DNA from: Coriaria nepalensis
Taxonomy: Eukaryota; Streptophyta; Magnoliopsida; Cucurbitales; Coriariaceae
Direction: 5' to 3'
Length of the DNA: 64,000 nucleotides
Assembly: GCA_027186245.1 (NCBI GenBank)
Contig: CP114483.1
Location: forward strand, 17,070,220-17,134,219
Positions 10,082 through 23,800 of the stretch are shown here, in pieces. A program made the position numbers and the translations under genes. Position 1 is the first letter of the stretch. Each line of letters starts with the position of its first letter. The notes under the pieces were generated by a model. The model did not search any database, had not been told where the DNA came from, and saw only the letters and a list, made by a program, of their open reading frames with translations.

Positions 10082-13000
10082 GATTGAAAACACTGAGTGA
10101 TATGCGTTTTAATGGTAAAATAATGCATTGTTGTCTTCAATAGATTAATTGCAAGTTATGTAAGAAAATAATGTTTGAAGGCCGCAAATAGAATTCGTTC
10201 GACTTAATTTAGAATGATTTAATGACTCGAAGAGACTCAGTTACATGACTTAAAGGCTAAACAAATGCATTGTTGCCTTCAATAGATCAACCGCAAGTTA
10301 TGCACGAAAGTCATATTTAAAGGCCGAATTTCGTTCGAAGTGATTTAGAAAGATTTAATGACTAAAAGAGACGCAATAATATGACTTTAAGGCTAAAAAA
10401 ATTCAGAGTTGCCTTCAATAGATCAATTGCAAGTTATGCGTGAAAGTCTCGTTTTAAAATCAAAAAGTGATATGGTCTGAAGTGCCTACAAACAATTTAA
10501 TGATTGAAAAGACTGAGTGACATGCTTTTTAATGGTAAAATAATGCATTGTTGTCTTCAATAGATTAATTGCAAGTTATTTAATAAAATCATGTTTGAAG
10601 GGAAAAAATAGAATTCGTTCAACTTAATTTTGAATGATTTAATGACTCGAAGAGACTCAGTTACATGACTTAAAGGCTAAACAAATGCATTGTTGCCTTC
10701 AATAGATCAACTGCAAGTTATGCACGAAAGTCATATTTAAAGGCCGAATTTCGTTCGAAGTGATTTAGAAAGATTTAATGACTAAAAGAGACGCAATAAT
10801 ATGACTTTATGGCTAAAAAAATGCATAGTTGCGTTCAATAGATCAATTGCAAGTTATGCATGAAAGTCGCGTTTTAAATGCAAAAAGAGAATTGGTTCGA
10901 AGTGCCTCCAAACAATTTAATGATTGAAAACACTGAGTGATATGCGTTTTAATGGTAAAATAATGCATTGTTGTCTTCAATAGATTAATTGCAAGTTATG
11001 TAAGAAAATAATGTTTGAAGGCCGCAAATAGAATTCGTTCGACTTAATTTAGAATGATTTAATGACTCAAAGAGACTCAGTTACATGACTTAAAGGCTAA
11101 ACAAATGCATTGTTGCCTTCAATAGATCAACTGCAAGTTATGCACGAAAGTCATATTTAAAGGCCGAATTTCGTTCGAAGTGATTTTGAAAGAGTTAATG
11201 ACTAAAAGAGACGCAATAATATGACTTTATGGCTAAAAAAATGCATAGTTGCCGTCAATAGATCAATTGCAAGTTATACATGAAAGTCGCGTTTTAAATG
11301 CAAAAAGAGAATTGGTTCGAAGTGCCTTCCAACAATTTAATGATTGAAAACACTGAGTGATATGCTTTTTAATGGTAAAATAATGCATTGTTGTTTTCAA
11401 TAGATTAATTGCAAGTTATGTAAGAAAATAATGTTTGAAGGCCGCAAATAGAATTCATTCGACTTAATTTAGAATGATTTAATGACTCGAAGAGACTCAG
11501 TTACATGACTTAAAAGCTAAACAAATGCATTGTTGCCTTCAATAGATCAACTGCGAGTTATGCACGAAAGTCAAATTTAAAGGCCGAATATCGTTCGAGG
11601 TGATTGAGAAAGATTTAATGACTAAAAGAGACGCAATAATATGACTTTAAGGCTAAAAAAATTCAGAGTTTCTTTCAATAGATCAATTGCAAGTTATGCA
11701 TGAAAGTCGCGTTTTAAATGCAAAAAGAGATATGGTCCGAAGTGCCTTCAAACAATTTAATGATTGAAAAGCCTAAGTGACATGCTTTTTAATTGTAAAA
11801 TAATGCATTGTTGTCTTCAATAGATTAATTGCAAGTTATTTAATAAAATCATGTTTGAAGGGAAAAAATAGAATTCGTTCAACTTAATTTTGAATGATTT
11901 AATGACTCGAAGAGACTCAGTTACATGACTTAAAGGCTAAACAAATGCATTGTTGCCTTCAATAGATCAACTGCAAGTTATGCACGAAAGTCATATTTGA
12001 AGGCCGAATTTCGTTCGAAGTGATTTAGAAAGATTTAATGACTAAAAGAGACGCAATAACATGACTTTAAGGCTAAAAAAATTCAGAGTTGCCTTAAATA
12101 GATCAATTGCAAGTTATGCATGAATGTCGCGTTTTAAATGCAAAAAGAGAATTGGTTCGAAGTGCCTTCAAACAATTTAATGATTGAAAAGACTGAGTGA
12201 TATGCTTTTTAATGGTAAAATAATGCATTGTTGTCTTCAATAGATTAATTGCAAGTTATGTAAGAAAATAATGTTTGAAGGCCGCAAATAGAATTCGTTC
12301 GACTTAATTTAGAATGATTTAATGACTCGAAGAGACTCAGTTACATGACTTAAAGGCTAAACAAATGCATTGTTGCCTTCAATAGATCAACTGCAAGTTA
12401 TGCACGAAAGTCATATTTAAAGGCCGAATTTCGTTCGAAGTGATTTAGAAAGATTTAATGACTAAAAGAGACGCAATAATATGACTTTATGGCTAAAAAA
12501 ATGCATAGTTGCGTTCAATAGATCAATTGCAAGTTATGCATGAAAGTCGCGTTTTAAATGCAAAAAGAGAATTGGTTCGAAGTGCCTCCAAACAATTTAA
12601 TGATTGAAAACACTGAGTGATATGCGTTTTAATGGTAAAATAATGCATTGTTGTCTTCAATAGATTAATTGCAAGTTATGTAAGAAAATAATGTTTGAAG
12701 GCCGCAAATAGAATTCGTTCGACTTAATTTAGAATGATTTAATGACTCGAAGAGACTCAGTTACATGACTTAAAGGCTAAACAAATGCATTGTTGCCTTC
12801 AATAGATCAACTGCGAGTTATGCACGAAAGTTATATTTAAAGGCCGAATTTCGTTCGAAGTGATTTAGAAAGATTTAATGACTAAAAGAGATGCAATAAT
12901 ATGACTTTAAGGCTAAAAAAATTCAGAGTTGCCTTCAATAGATCAATTGCAAGTTATGCATGAAAGTCGTGTTTTAAATGCAAAAAGAGATATGGTCCGA

Positions 13001-16000
13001 AGTGCCTTCAAACAATTTAATGATTGAAAAGACTAAGTGACATGCTTTTTAATGGTAAAATAATGCATTGTTGTCTTCAATAAATTAATTGCAGGTTATG
13101 TAATAAAATCATGTTAGAAGGGAAAAAATAGAATTCGTTCGACTTAATTTAGAATGATTTAACGACTAGAAGAGACTCATTGACATGACTTTAAGGCTAA
13201 ACAAATGCATTGTTGACTTGAATAGATCAACTGCAAGTTATGCACGGAAGTCATGTTCAAATGCCGAATTTCGTTCGAAGTGATTTAGAATGATTTTCTG
13301 ACTAAAAGAGACGCAAAAATATGACTTTAAGGCTAAAAAAATGTATAGTTGCCTTCAATATATCAATTGCAAGTTATGCATGAAAGTCGCGTTATAAATG
13401 CAAAATGAGAATTGGTTCCAACTGCCTTCAAACAATTTAATGATTGAAAAGACTGAGTGATATGCTTTTTAATGGTAAAATAATGCATTGTTGTCTTCAA
13501 TAGATTAATTGCAAGTTATGTAAGAAAATAATGTTTGAAGGCCACAAATAGAATTCGTTCGACTTAATTTAGAATGATTTGATGACTCGAAGAGACTCGG
13601 TTACATGACTTAAAGGCTAAACAAATGCATTGTTGCCTTCAATAGATCAACTGCAAGTTATGCACGAAAGTCATATTTAAAGGCCGAATTTCGTTCGAAG
13701 TGATTTAGAAAGATTTAATGACTAAAAGAGACGCAATAATATGACTTTAAGGCTAAAAAAATTCAGAGTTGCCTTCAATAGATCAATTGCAAGTTATGCG
13801 TGAAAGTCGCGTTTTAAAATCAAAAAGTGATATGGTCTGAAGTGCCTACAAACAATTTAATGATTGAAAAGACTGAGTGACATGCTTTTTAATGGTAAAA
13901 TAATGCATTGTTGTCTTCAATAGATTAATTGCAAGTTATTTAATAAAATCATGTTTGAAGGGAAAAAATAGAATTCGTTCAACTTAATTTTGAATGATTT
14001 AATGACTCGAAGAGACTCAGTTACATGACTTAAAGGCTAAACAAATGCATTGTTGCCTTCAATAGATCAACTGCAAGTTATGCACGAAAGTCATATTTAA
14101 AGGCCGAATTTCGTTCGAAGTGATTTAGAAAGATTTAATGACTAAAAGAGACGCAATAATATGACTTTATGGCTAAAAAAATGCATAGTTGCGTTCAATA
14201 GATCAATTGCAAGTTATGCATGAAAGTCGCGTTTTAAATGCAAAAAGGGAATTGGTTCGAAGAGCCTCCAAACAATTTAATGATTGAAAACACTGAGTGA
14301 TATGCGTTTTAATGGTAAAATAATGCATTGTTGTCTTCAATAGATTAATTGCAAGTTATGTAAGAAAATAATGTTTGAAGGCCGCAAATAGAATTCGTTC
14401 GACTTAATTTAGAATGATTTAATGACTCAAAGAGACTCAGTTACATGACTTAAAGGCTAAACAAATGCATTGTTGCCTTCAATAGATCAACTGCAAGTTA
14501 TGCACGAAAGTCATATTTAAAGGCCGAATTTCGTTCGAAGTGATTTTGAAAGAGTTAATGACTAAAAGAGACGCAATAATATGACTTTATGGCTAAAAAA
14601 ATGCATAGTTGCCGTCAATAGATCAATTGCAAGTTATACATGAAAGTCGCGTTTTAAATGCAAAAAGAGAATTGGTTCGAAGTGCCTTCCAACAATTTAA
14701 TGATTGAAAACACTGAGTGATATGCTTTTTAATGGTAAAATAATGCATTGTTGTCTTCAATAGATTAATTGCAAGTTATGTAAGAAAATAATGTTTGAAG
14801 GCCGCAAATAGAATTCATTCGACTTAATTTAGAATGATTTAATGACTCGAAGAGACTCAGTTACATGACTTAAAAGCTAAACAAATGCATTGTTGCCTTC
14901 AATAGATCAACTGCGAGTTATGCACGAAAGTCAAATTTAAAGGCCGAATATCGTTCGAGGTGATTGAGAAAGATTTAATGACTAAAAGAGACGCAATAAT
15001 ATGACTTTAAGGCTAAAAAAATTCAGAGTTGCTTTCAATATATCAATTGCAAGTTATGCATGAAAGTCGCGTTTTAAATGCAAAAAGAGATATGGTCCGA
15101 AGTGCCTTCAAACAATTTAATGATTGAAAAGACTAAGTGACATGCTTTTTAATTGTAAAATAATGCATTGTTGTCTTCAATAGATTAATTGCAAGTTATT
15201 TAATAAAATCATGTTTGAAGGGAAAAAATAGAATTCGTTCAACTTAATTTTGAATGATTTAATGACTCGAAGAGACTCAGTTACATGACTTAAAGGCTAA
15301 ACAAATGCATTGTTGCCTTCAATAGATCAACTGCAAGTTATGCACGAAAGTCATATTTGAAGGCCGAATTTCGTTCGAAGTGATTTAGAAAGATTTAATG
15401 ACTAAAAGAGACGCAATAACATGACTTTAAGGCTAAAAAAATTCAGAGTTGCCTTAAATAGATCAATTGCAAGTTATGCATGAAAGTCGCGTTTTAAATG
15501 CAAAAAGAGAATTGGTTCGAAGTGCCTTCAAACAATTTAATGATTGAAAAGACAGAGTGATATGCTTTTTAATGGTAAAATAATGCATTGTTGTCTTCAA
15601 TAGATTAATTGCAAGTTATGTAAGAAAATAATGTTTGAAGGCCGCAAATAGAATTCGTTCGACTTAATTTAGAATGATTTAATGACTCGAAGAGACTCAG
15701 TTACATGACTTAAAGGCTAAACAAATGCATTGTTGCCTTCAATAGATCAACTGCAAGTTATGCACGAAAGTCATATTTAAAGGCCGAATTTCGTTCGAAG
15801 TGATTTAGAAAGATTTAATGACTAAAAGAGACGCAATAATATGACTTTATGGCAAAAAAAATGCATAGTTGCGTTCAATAGATCAATTGCAAGTTATGCA
15901 TGAAAGTCGCGTTTTAAATGCAAAAAGAGAATTGGTTCGAAGTGCCTCCAAACAATTTAATGATTGAAAACACTGAGTGATATGCGTTTTAATGGTAAAA

Positions 16001-16800
16001 TAATGCATTGTTGTCTTCAATAGATTAATTGCAAGTTATGTAAGAAAATAATGTTGGAAGGCCGCAAATAGAATTCGTTCGACTTAATTTAGAATGATTT
16101 AATGACTCGAAGAGACTCAGTTACATGACTTAAAGGCTAAACAAATGCATTGTTGCCTTCAATAGATCAACTGCGAGTTATGCACGAAAGTCATATTTAA
16201 AGGCCGAATTTCGTTCGAAGTGATTTAGAAAGATTTAATGACTAAAAGAGATGCAATAATATGACTTTAGGCTAAAAAAATTCAGAGTTGCCTTCAATAG
16301 ATCAATTGCAAGTTATGCATGAAAGTCGTGTTTTAAATGCAAAAAGAGATATGGTCCGAAGTGCCTTCAAACAATTTAATGATTGAAAAGACTAAGTGAC
16401 ATGCTTTTTAATGGTAAAATAATGCATTGTTGTCTTCAATAAATTAATTGCAGGTTATGTAATAAAATCATGTTAGAAGGGAAAAAATAGAATTCGTTCG
16501 ACTTAATTTAGAATGATTTAACGACTAGAAGAGACTCATTGACATGACTTTAAGGCTAAACAAATGCATTGTTGACTTGAATAGATCAACTGCAAGTTAT
16601 GCACGGAAGTCATGTTCAAATGCCGAATTTCGTTCGAAGTGATTTAGAATGATTTTCTGACCAAAAGAGACGCAAAAATATGACTTTAAGGCTAAAAAAA
16701 TGTATAGTTGCCTTCAATATATCAATTGCAAGTTATGCATGAAAGTCGCGTTATAAATGCAAAATGAGAATTGGTTCGAACTGCCTTCAAACAATTTAAT
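10082..16800. repeat. 8-unit (3,360-bp) higher-order repeat, two copies
   Basis: The blocks 10,082-13,441 and 13,442-16,800 match position by position with a 3,360-bp shift. Shared rare variants include gattttgaaagagttaatg (11,181 and 14,541), gttgccgtcaat, gaattcattc (about 11,450 and 14,810), tcaaatttaa with cgaatatcgttcgagg (11,570 and 14,930), aattgtaaaa (11,791 and 15,151), gcaataac (12,052 and 15,412) and gttgccttaaat (12,088 and 15,448). Differences are isolated substitutions and one deletion at 16,269. The similarity continues some way past 16.8 kb. Confidence 0.85.
16265..16271. other. One-base deletion in gactttaagg, shared with 19,204-19,210
   Basis: The motif reads gactttagg rather than gactttaagg. 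The same deletion appears about 2,939 bp downstream in the corresponding unit of the 7-unit repeat, so it is one event copied by duplication, and each copy moves the register back by one base. This unit and its sister are 419 bp long. Confidence 0.9.
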
Positions 16801-17640
16801 GATTGAAAAGACTGAGTGATATGCTTTTTAATGGTAAAATAATGCATTGTTGTCTTCAATAGATTAATTGCAAGTTATGTAAGAAAATAATGTTTGAAGG
16901 CCGCAAATAGAATTCGTTCGACTTAATTTAGAATGATTTGATGACTCGAAGAGACTCAGTTACATGACTTAAAGGCTAAACAAATGCATTGTTGCCTTCA
17001 ATATATCAACTGCAAGTTATGCACGAAAGTCATATTTAAAGGCCGAATTTCGTTCGAAGTGATTTAGAAAGATTTAATGACTAAAAGAGACGCAATAATA
17101 TGACTTTAAGGCTAAAAAAATTCAGAGTTGCCTTCAATAGATCAATTGCAGGTTATGCGTGAAAGTCGCGTTTTAAAATCAAAAAGTGATATGGTCTGAA
17201 GTGCCTACAAACAATTTAATGATTGAAAAGACTGAGTGACATGCTTTTTAATGGTAAAATAATGCATTGTTGTCTTCAATAGATTAATTGCAAGTTATTT
17301 AATAAAATCATGTTTGAAGGGAAAAAATAGAATTCGTTCAACTTAATTTTGAATGATTTGATGACTCGAAGAGACTCAGTTACATGACTTAAAGGCTAAA
17401 CAAATGCATTGTTGCCTTCAATAGATCAACTGCAAGTTATGCACGAAAGTCATATTTAAAGGCCGAATTTCGTTCGAAGTGATTTAGAAAGATTTAATGA
17501 CTAAAAGAGATGCAATAATATGACTTTATGGCTAAAAAAATGCATAGTTGCGTTCAATAGATCAATTGCAAGTTATGCATGAAAGTCGCGTTTTAAATGC
17601 AAAAAGGGAATTGGTTCGAAGTGCCTCCAAACAATTTAAT

Positions 17641-18060
17641 GATTGAAAACACTGAGTGATATGCGTTTTAATGGTAAAATAATGCATTGTTGTCTTCAAT
17701 AAATTAATTGCAGGTTATGTAATAAAATCATGTTAGAAGGGAAAAAATAGAATTCGTTCGACTTAATTTAGAATGATTTAATGACTCAAAGAGACTCAGT
17801 TACATGACTTAAAGGCTAAACAAATGCATTGTTGACTTGAATAGATCAACTGCAAGTTATGCACGGAAGTCATGTTCAAATGCCGAATTTCGTTCGAAGT
17901 GATTTAGAATGATTTTCTGACCAAAAGAGACGCAAAAATATGACTTTAAGGCTAAAAAAATGTATAGTTGCCTTCAATATATCAATTGCAAGTTATGCAT
18001 GAAAGTCGCGTTATAAATGCAAAATGAGAATTGGTTCGAACTGCCTTCAAACAATTTAAT
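17641..18060. repeat. Mosaic 420-bp unit with several allele switches (sister copy 20,580-20,999)
   Basis: The unit begins as A1 (atgcgttttaat), switches to A2 within the subunit (aaattaattgcaggttatg, gttagaagggaaaaaatag), continues as B1 (gactcaaagagactcag, cttaaaggc), then switches within B to B2 (gttgacttgaat, gcacggaag, gaccaaaag) and ends as C3. At least three switch points lie in one 420-bp unit without change of length, which fits gene conversion or template switching better than a single unequal crossover. Confidence 0.75.
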
Positions 18061-20820
18061 GATTGAAAAGACTGAGTGATATGCTTTTTAATGGTAAAAT
18101 AATGCATTGTTGTCTTCAATAGATTACTTGCAAGTTATGTAAGAAAATAATGTTTGAAGGCCGCAAATAGAATTCGTTCGACTTAATTTAGAATGATTTG
18201 ATGACTCGAAGAGACTCAGTTACATGACTTAAAGGTTAAACAAATGCATTGTTGCCTTCAATATATCAACTGCAAGTTATGCACGAAAGTCATATTTAAA
18301 GGCCGAATTTCGTTCGAAGTGATTTAGAAAGATTTAATGACTAAAAGAGACGCAATAATATGACTTTAAGGCTAAAAAAATTCAGAGTTGCCTTCAATAG
18401 ATCAATTGCAGGTTATGCGTGAAAGTCGCGTTTTAAAATCAAAAAGTGATATGGTCTGAAGTGCCTACAAACAATTTAATGATTGAAAAGACTGAGTGAC
18501 ATGCTTTTTAATGGTAAAATAATGCATTGTTGTCTTCAATAGATTAATTGCAAGTTATTTAATAAAATCATGTTTGAAGGGAAAAAATAGAATTCGTTCG
18601 ACTTAATTTAGAATGATTTAACGACTAGCAGAGACTCATTGACATGACTTTAAGGCTAAACAAATGCATTGTTGCCTTCAATAGATCAACTGCAAGTTAT
18701 GCACGAAAGTCATATTTAAAGGCCGAATTTCGTTCGAAGTGATTTAGAAAGATTTAATGACTAAAAGAGACGCAATAATATGACTTTATGGCAAAAAAAA
18801 TGCATAGTTGCGTTCAATAGATCAATTGCAAGTTATGCATGAAAGTCGCGTTTTAAATGCAAAAAGAGAATTGGTTCGAAGTGCCTCCAAACAATTTAAT
18901 GATTGAAAACACTGAGTGATATGCGTTTTAATGGTAAAATAATGCATTGTTGTCTTCAATAGATTAATTGCAAGTTATGTAAGAAAATAATGTTGGAAGG
19001 CCGCAAATAGAATTCGTTCGACTTAATTTAGAATGATTTAATGACTCGAAGAGACTCAGTTACATGACTTAAAGGCTAAACAAATGCATTGTTGCCTTCA
19101 ATAGATCAACTGCGAGTTATGCACGAAAGTTATATTTAAAGGCCGAATTTCGTTCGAAGTGATTTAGAAAGATTTAATGACTAAAAGAGATGCAATAATA
19201 TGACTTTAGGCTAAAAAAATTCAGAGTTGCCTTCAATAGATCAATTGCAAGTTATGCATGAAAGTCGTGTTTTAAATGCAAAAAGAGATATGGTCCGAAG
19301 TGCCTTCAAACAATTTAATGATTGAAAAGACTAAGTGACATGCTTTTTAATGGTAAAATAATGCATTGTTGTCTTCAATAAATTAATTGCAGGTTATGTA
19401 ATAAAATCATGTTAGAAGGGAAAAAATAGAATTCGTTCGACTTAATTTAGAATGATTTAACGACTAGAAGAGACTCATTGACATGACTTTAAGGCTAAAC
19501 AAATGCATTGTTGACTTGAATAGATCAACTGCAAGTTATGCACGGAAGTCATGTTCAAATGCCGAATTTCGTTCGAAGTGATTTAGAATGATTTTCTGAC
19601 CAAAAGAGACGCAAAAATATGACTTTAAGGCTAAAAAAATGTATAGTTGCCTTCAATATATCAATTGCAAGTTATGCATGAAAGTCGCGTTATAAATGCA
19701 AAATGAGAATTGGTTCGAACTGCCTTCAAACAATTTAATGATTGAAAAGACTGAGTGATATGCTTTTTAATGGTAAAATAATGCATTGTTGTCTTCAATA
19801 GATTAATTGCAAGTTATGTAAGAAAATAATGTTTGAAGGCCGCAAATAGAATTCGTTCGACTTAATTTAGAATGATTTGATGACTCGAAGAGACTCAGTT
19901 ACATGACTTAAAGGCTAAACAAATGCATTGTTGCCTTCAATATATCAACTGCAAGTTATGCACGAAAGTCATATTTAAAGGCCGAATTTCGTTCGAAGTG
20001 ATTTAGAAAGATTTAATGACTAAAAGAGACGCAATAATATGACTTTAAGGCTAAAAAAATTCAGAGTTGCCTTCAATAGATCAATTGCAGGTTATGCGTG
20101 AAAGTCGCGTTTTAAAATCAAAAAGTGATATGGTCTGAAGTGCCTACAAACAATTTAATGATTGAAAAGACTGAGTGACATGCTTTTTAATGGTAAAATA
20201 ATGCATTGTTGTCTTCAATAGATTAATTGCAAGTTATTTAATAAAATCATGTTTGAAGGGAAAAAATAGAATTCGTTCAACTTAATTTTGAATGATTTGA
20301 TGACTCGAAGAGACTCAGTTACATGACTTAAAGGCTAAACAAATGCATTGTTGCCTTCAATAGATCAACTGCAAGTTATGCACGAAAGTCATATTTAAAG
20401 GCCGAATTTCGTTCGAAGTGATTTAGAAAGATTTAATGACTAAAAGAGATGCAATAATATGACTTTATGGCTAAAAAAATGCATAGTTGCGTTCAATAGA
20501 TCAATTGCAAGTTATGCATGAAAGTCGCGTTTTAAATGCAAAAAGGGAATTGGTTCGAAGTGCCTCCAAACAATTTAATGATTGAAAACACTGAGTGATA
20601 TGCGTTTTAATGGTAAAATAATGCATTGTTGTCTTCAATAAATTAATTGCAGGTTATGTAATAAAATCATGTTAGAAGGGAAAAAATAGAATTCGTTCGA
20701 CTTAATTTAGAATGATTTAATGACTCAAAGAGACTCAGTTACATGACTTAAAGGCTAAACAAATGCATTGTTGACTTGAATAGATCAACTGCAAGTTATG
20801 CACGGAAGTCATGTTCAAAT

Positions 20821-23800
20821 GCCGAATTTCGTTCGAAGTGATTTAGAATGATTTTCTGACCAAAAGAGACGCAAAAATATGACTTTAAGGCTAAAAAAAT
20901 GTATAGTTGCCTTCAATATATCAATTGCAAGTTATGCATGAAAGTCGCGTTATAAATGCAAAATGAGAATTGGTTCGAACTGCCTTCAAACAATTTAATG
21001 ATTGAAAAGACTGAGTGATATGCTTTTTAATGGTAAAATAATGCATTGTTGTCTTCAATAGATTAATTGCAAGTTATGTAAGAAAATAATGTTTGAAGGC
21101 CGCAAATAGAATTCGTTCGACTTAATTTAGAATGATTTGATGACTCGAAGAGACTCAGTTACATGACTTAAAGGCTAAACAAATGCATTGTTGCCTTCAA
21201 TATATCAACTGCAAGTTATGCACGAAAGTCATATTTAAAGGCCGAATTTCGTTCGAAGTGATTTAGAAAGATTTAATGACTAAAAGAGACGCAATAATAT
21301 GACTTTAAGGCTAAAAAAATTCAGAGTTGCCTTCAATAGATCAATTGCAGGTTATGCGTGAAAGTCGCGTTTTAAAATCAAAAAGTGATATGGTCTGAAG
21401 TGCCTACAAACAATTTAATGATTGAAAAGACTGAGTGACATGCTTTTTAATGGTAAAATAATGCATTGTTGTCTTCAATAGATTAATTGCAAGTTATTTA
21501 ATAAAATCATGTTTGAAGGGAAAAAATAGAATTCGTTCAACTTAATTTTGAATGATTTAATGACTCGAAGAGACTCAGTTACATGACTTAAAGGCTAAAC
21601 AAATGCATTGTTGCCTTCAATAGATCAACTGCAAGTTATGCACGAAAGTCATATTTAAAGGCCGAATTTCGTTCGAAGTGATTTAGAAAGATTTAATGAC
21701 TAAAAGAGACGCAATAATATGACTTTATGGCTAAAAAAATGCATAGTTGCGTTCAATAGATCAATTGCAAGTTATGCATGAAAGTCGCGTTTTAAATGCA
21801 AAAAGGGAATTGGTTCGAAGTGCCTCCAAACAATTTAATGATTGAAAACACTGAGTGATATGCGTTTTAATGGTAAAATAATGCATTGTTGTCTTCAATA
21901 GATTAATTGCAAGTTATGTAAGAAAATAATGTTTGAAGGCCGCAAATAGAATTCGTTCGACTTAATTTAGAATGATTTAATGACTCAAAGAGACTCAGTT
22001 ACATGACTTAAAGGCTAAACAAATGCATTGTTGCCTTCAATAGATCAACTGCAAGTTATGCACGAAAGTCATATTTAAAGGCCGAATTTCGTTCGAAGTG
22101 ATTTTGAAAGAGTTAATGACTAAAAGAGACGCAATAATATGACTTTATGGCTAAAAAAATGCATAGTTGCCGTCAATAGATCAATTGCAAGTTATACATG
22201 AAAGTCGCGTTTTAAATGCAAAAAGGGAATTGGTTCGAAGTGCCTCCAAACAATTTAATGATTGAAAACACTGAGTGATATGCGTTTTAATGGTAAAATA
22301 ATGCATTGTTGTCTTCAATAGATTAATTGCAAGTTATGTAAGAAAATAATGTTGGAAGGCCGCAAATAGAATTCGTTCGACTTAATTTAGAATGATTTAA
22401 TGACTCAAAGAGACTCAGTTACATGACTTAAAGGCTAAACAAATGCATTGTTGCCTTCAATAGATCAACTGCGAGTTATGCACGAAAGTCAAATTTAAAG
22501 GCCGAATTTTGTTCGAGGTGATTGAGAAAGATTTAATGACTAAAAGAGACGCAATAATATGACTTTAAGGCAAAAAAAATTCAGAGTTGCCTTAAATAGA
22601 TCAATTGCAAGTTATGCATGAAAGTCGCGTTTTAAATGCAAAAAGAGAATTGGTTCGAAGTGCCTTCAAACAATTTAATGATTGAAAAAACTGAGTGATA
22701 TGCTTTTTAATGGTAAAATAATGCATTGTTGTCTTCAATAGATTAATTGCAAGTTATTTAATAAAATCATGTTTGAAGGGAAAAAATAGAATTCGTTCAA
22801 CTTAATTTTGAATGATTTAATGACTCGAAGAGACTCAGTTACTTGACTTAAAGGCTAAACAAATGCATTGTTGCCTTCAATAGATCAACTGCAAGTTATG
22901 CACGAAAGTAATATTTGAAGGCCGAATTTCGTTCGAAGTGATTTAGAAAGATTTAATGACTAAAAGAGACGCAATAACATGACTTTAAGGCTAAAAAAAT
23001 TCAGAGTTGCCTTAAATAGATCAATTGCAAGTTATGCATGAAAGTCGCGTTTTAAATGCAAAAAGAGAATTGGTTCGAAGTGCCTTCAAACAATTTAATG
23101 ATTGAAAAAACTGAGTGATATGCTTTTTAATGGTAAAATAATGCATTGTTGTCTTCAATATATTAATTGCAAGTTATGTAAGAAAATAATGTTTGAAGGC
23201 CGCAAATAGAATTCGTTCGACTTAATTTAGAATGATTTAATGACTCGAAGAGACTCATTGACATGACTTTAAGGCTAAACAAATGCATTGTTGACTTGAA
23301 TAGATCAACTGCAAGTTATGCACGGAAGTCATGTTCAAATGCCGAATTTCGTTCGAAGTGATTTAGAAAGATTTAATGACTAAAAGAGACGCAAAAATAT
23401 GACTTTAAGGCTAAAAAAATGTATAGTTGCCTTCAATATATCAATTGCAAGTTATGCATGAAAGTCGCGTTATAAATGCAAAATGAGAATTGGTTCGAAC
23501 TGCCTTCAAACAATTTAATGATTGAAAAGACTGAGTGATATGCTTTTTAATGGTAAAATAATGCATTGTTGTCTTCAATAGATTAATTGCAAGTTATGTA
23601 AGAAAATAATGTTTGAAGGGCGCAAATAGAATTCGTTCGACTTAATTTAGAATGATTTAATGACTCAAAGAGACTCAGTTACATGACTTAAAGGCTACAC
23701 AAATGCATTGTTGCCTTCAATAGATCAACTGCAAGTCACGCACGAAAGTCATATTTAAAGGCCGAATTTCGTTCGAAGTGATTTAGTAAGATTTAATGAC

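Larger units (their letters stand above)
15715..21540. repeat. 7-unit (about 2,940-bp) higher-order repeat, two copies
   Basis: The interval about 15,715-18,600 recurs at about 18,655-21,540. Both copies begin with the ggcaaaaaaa variant (15,851 and 18,790), share atgttggaag (16,050 and 18,990), and share a one-base deletion in the gactttaagg motif (near 16,269 and 19,208). Both also contain the mosaic unit at 17,641 and 20,580. By eye only about three or four substitutions separate them, for example gattacttg (18,124) against gattaattg. Confidence 0.85.
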
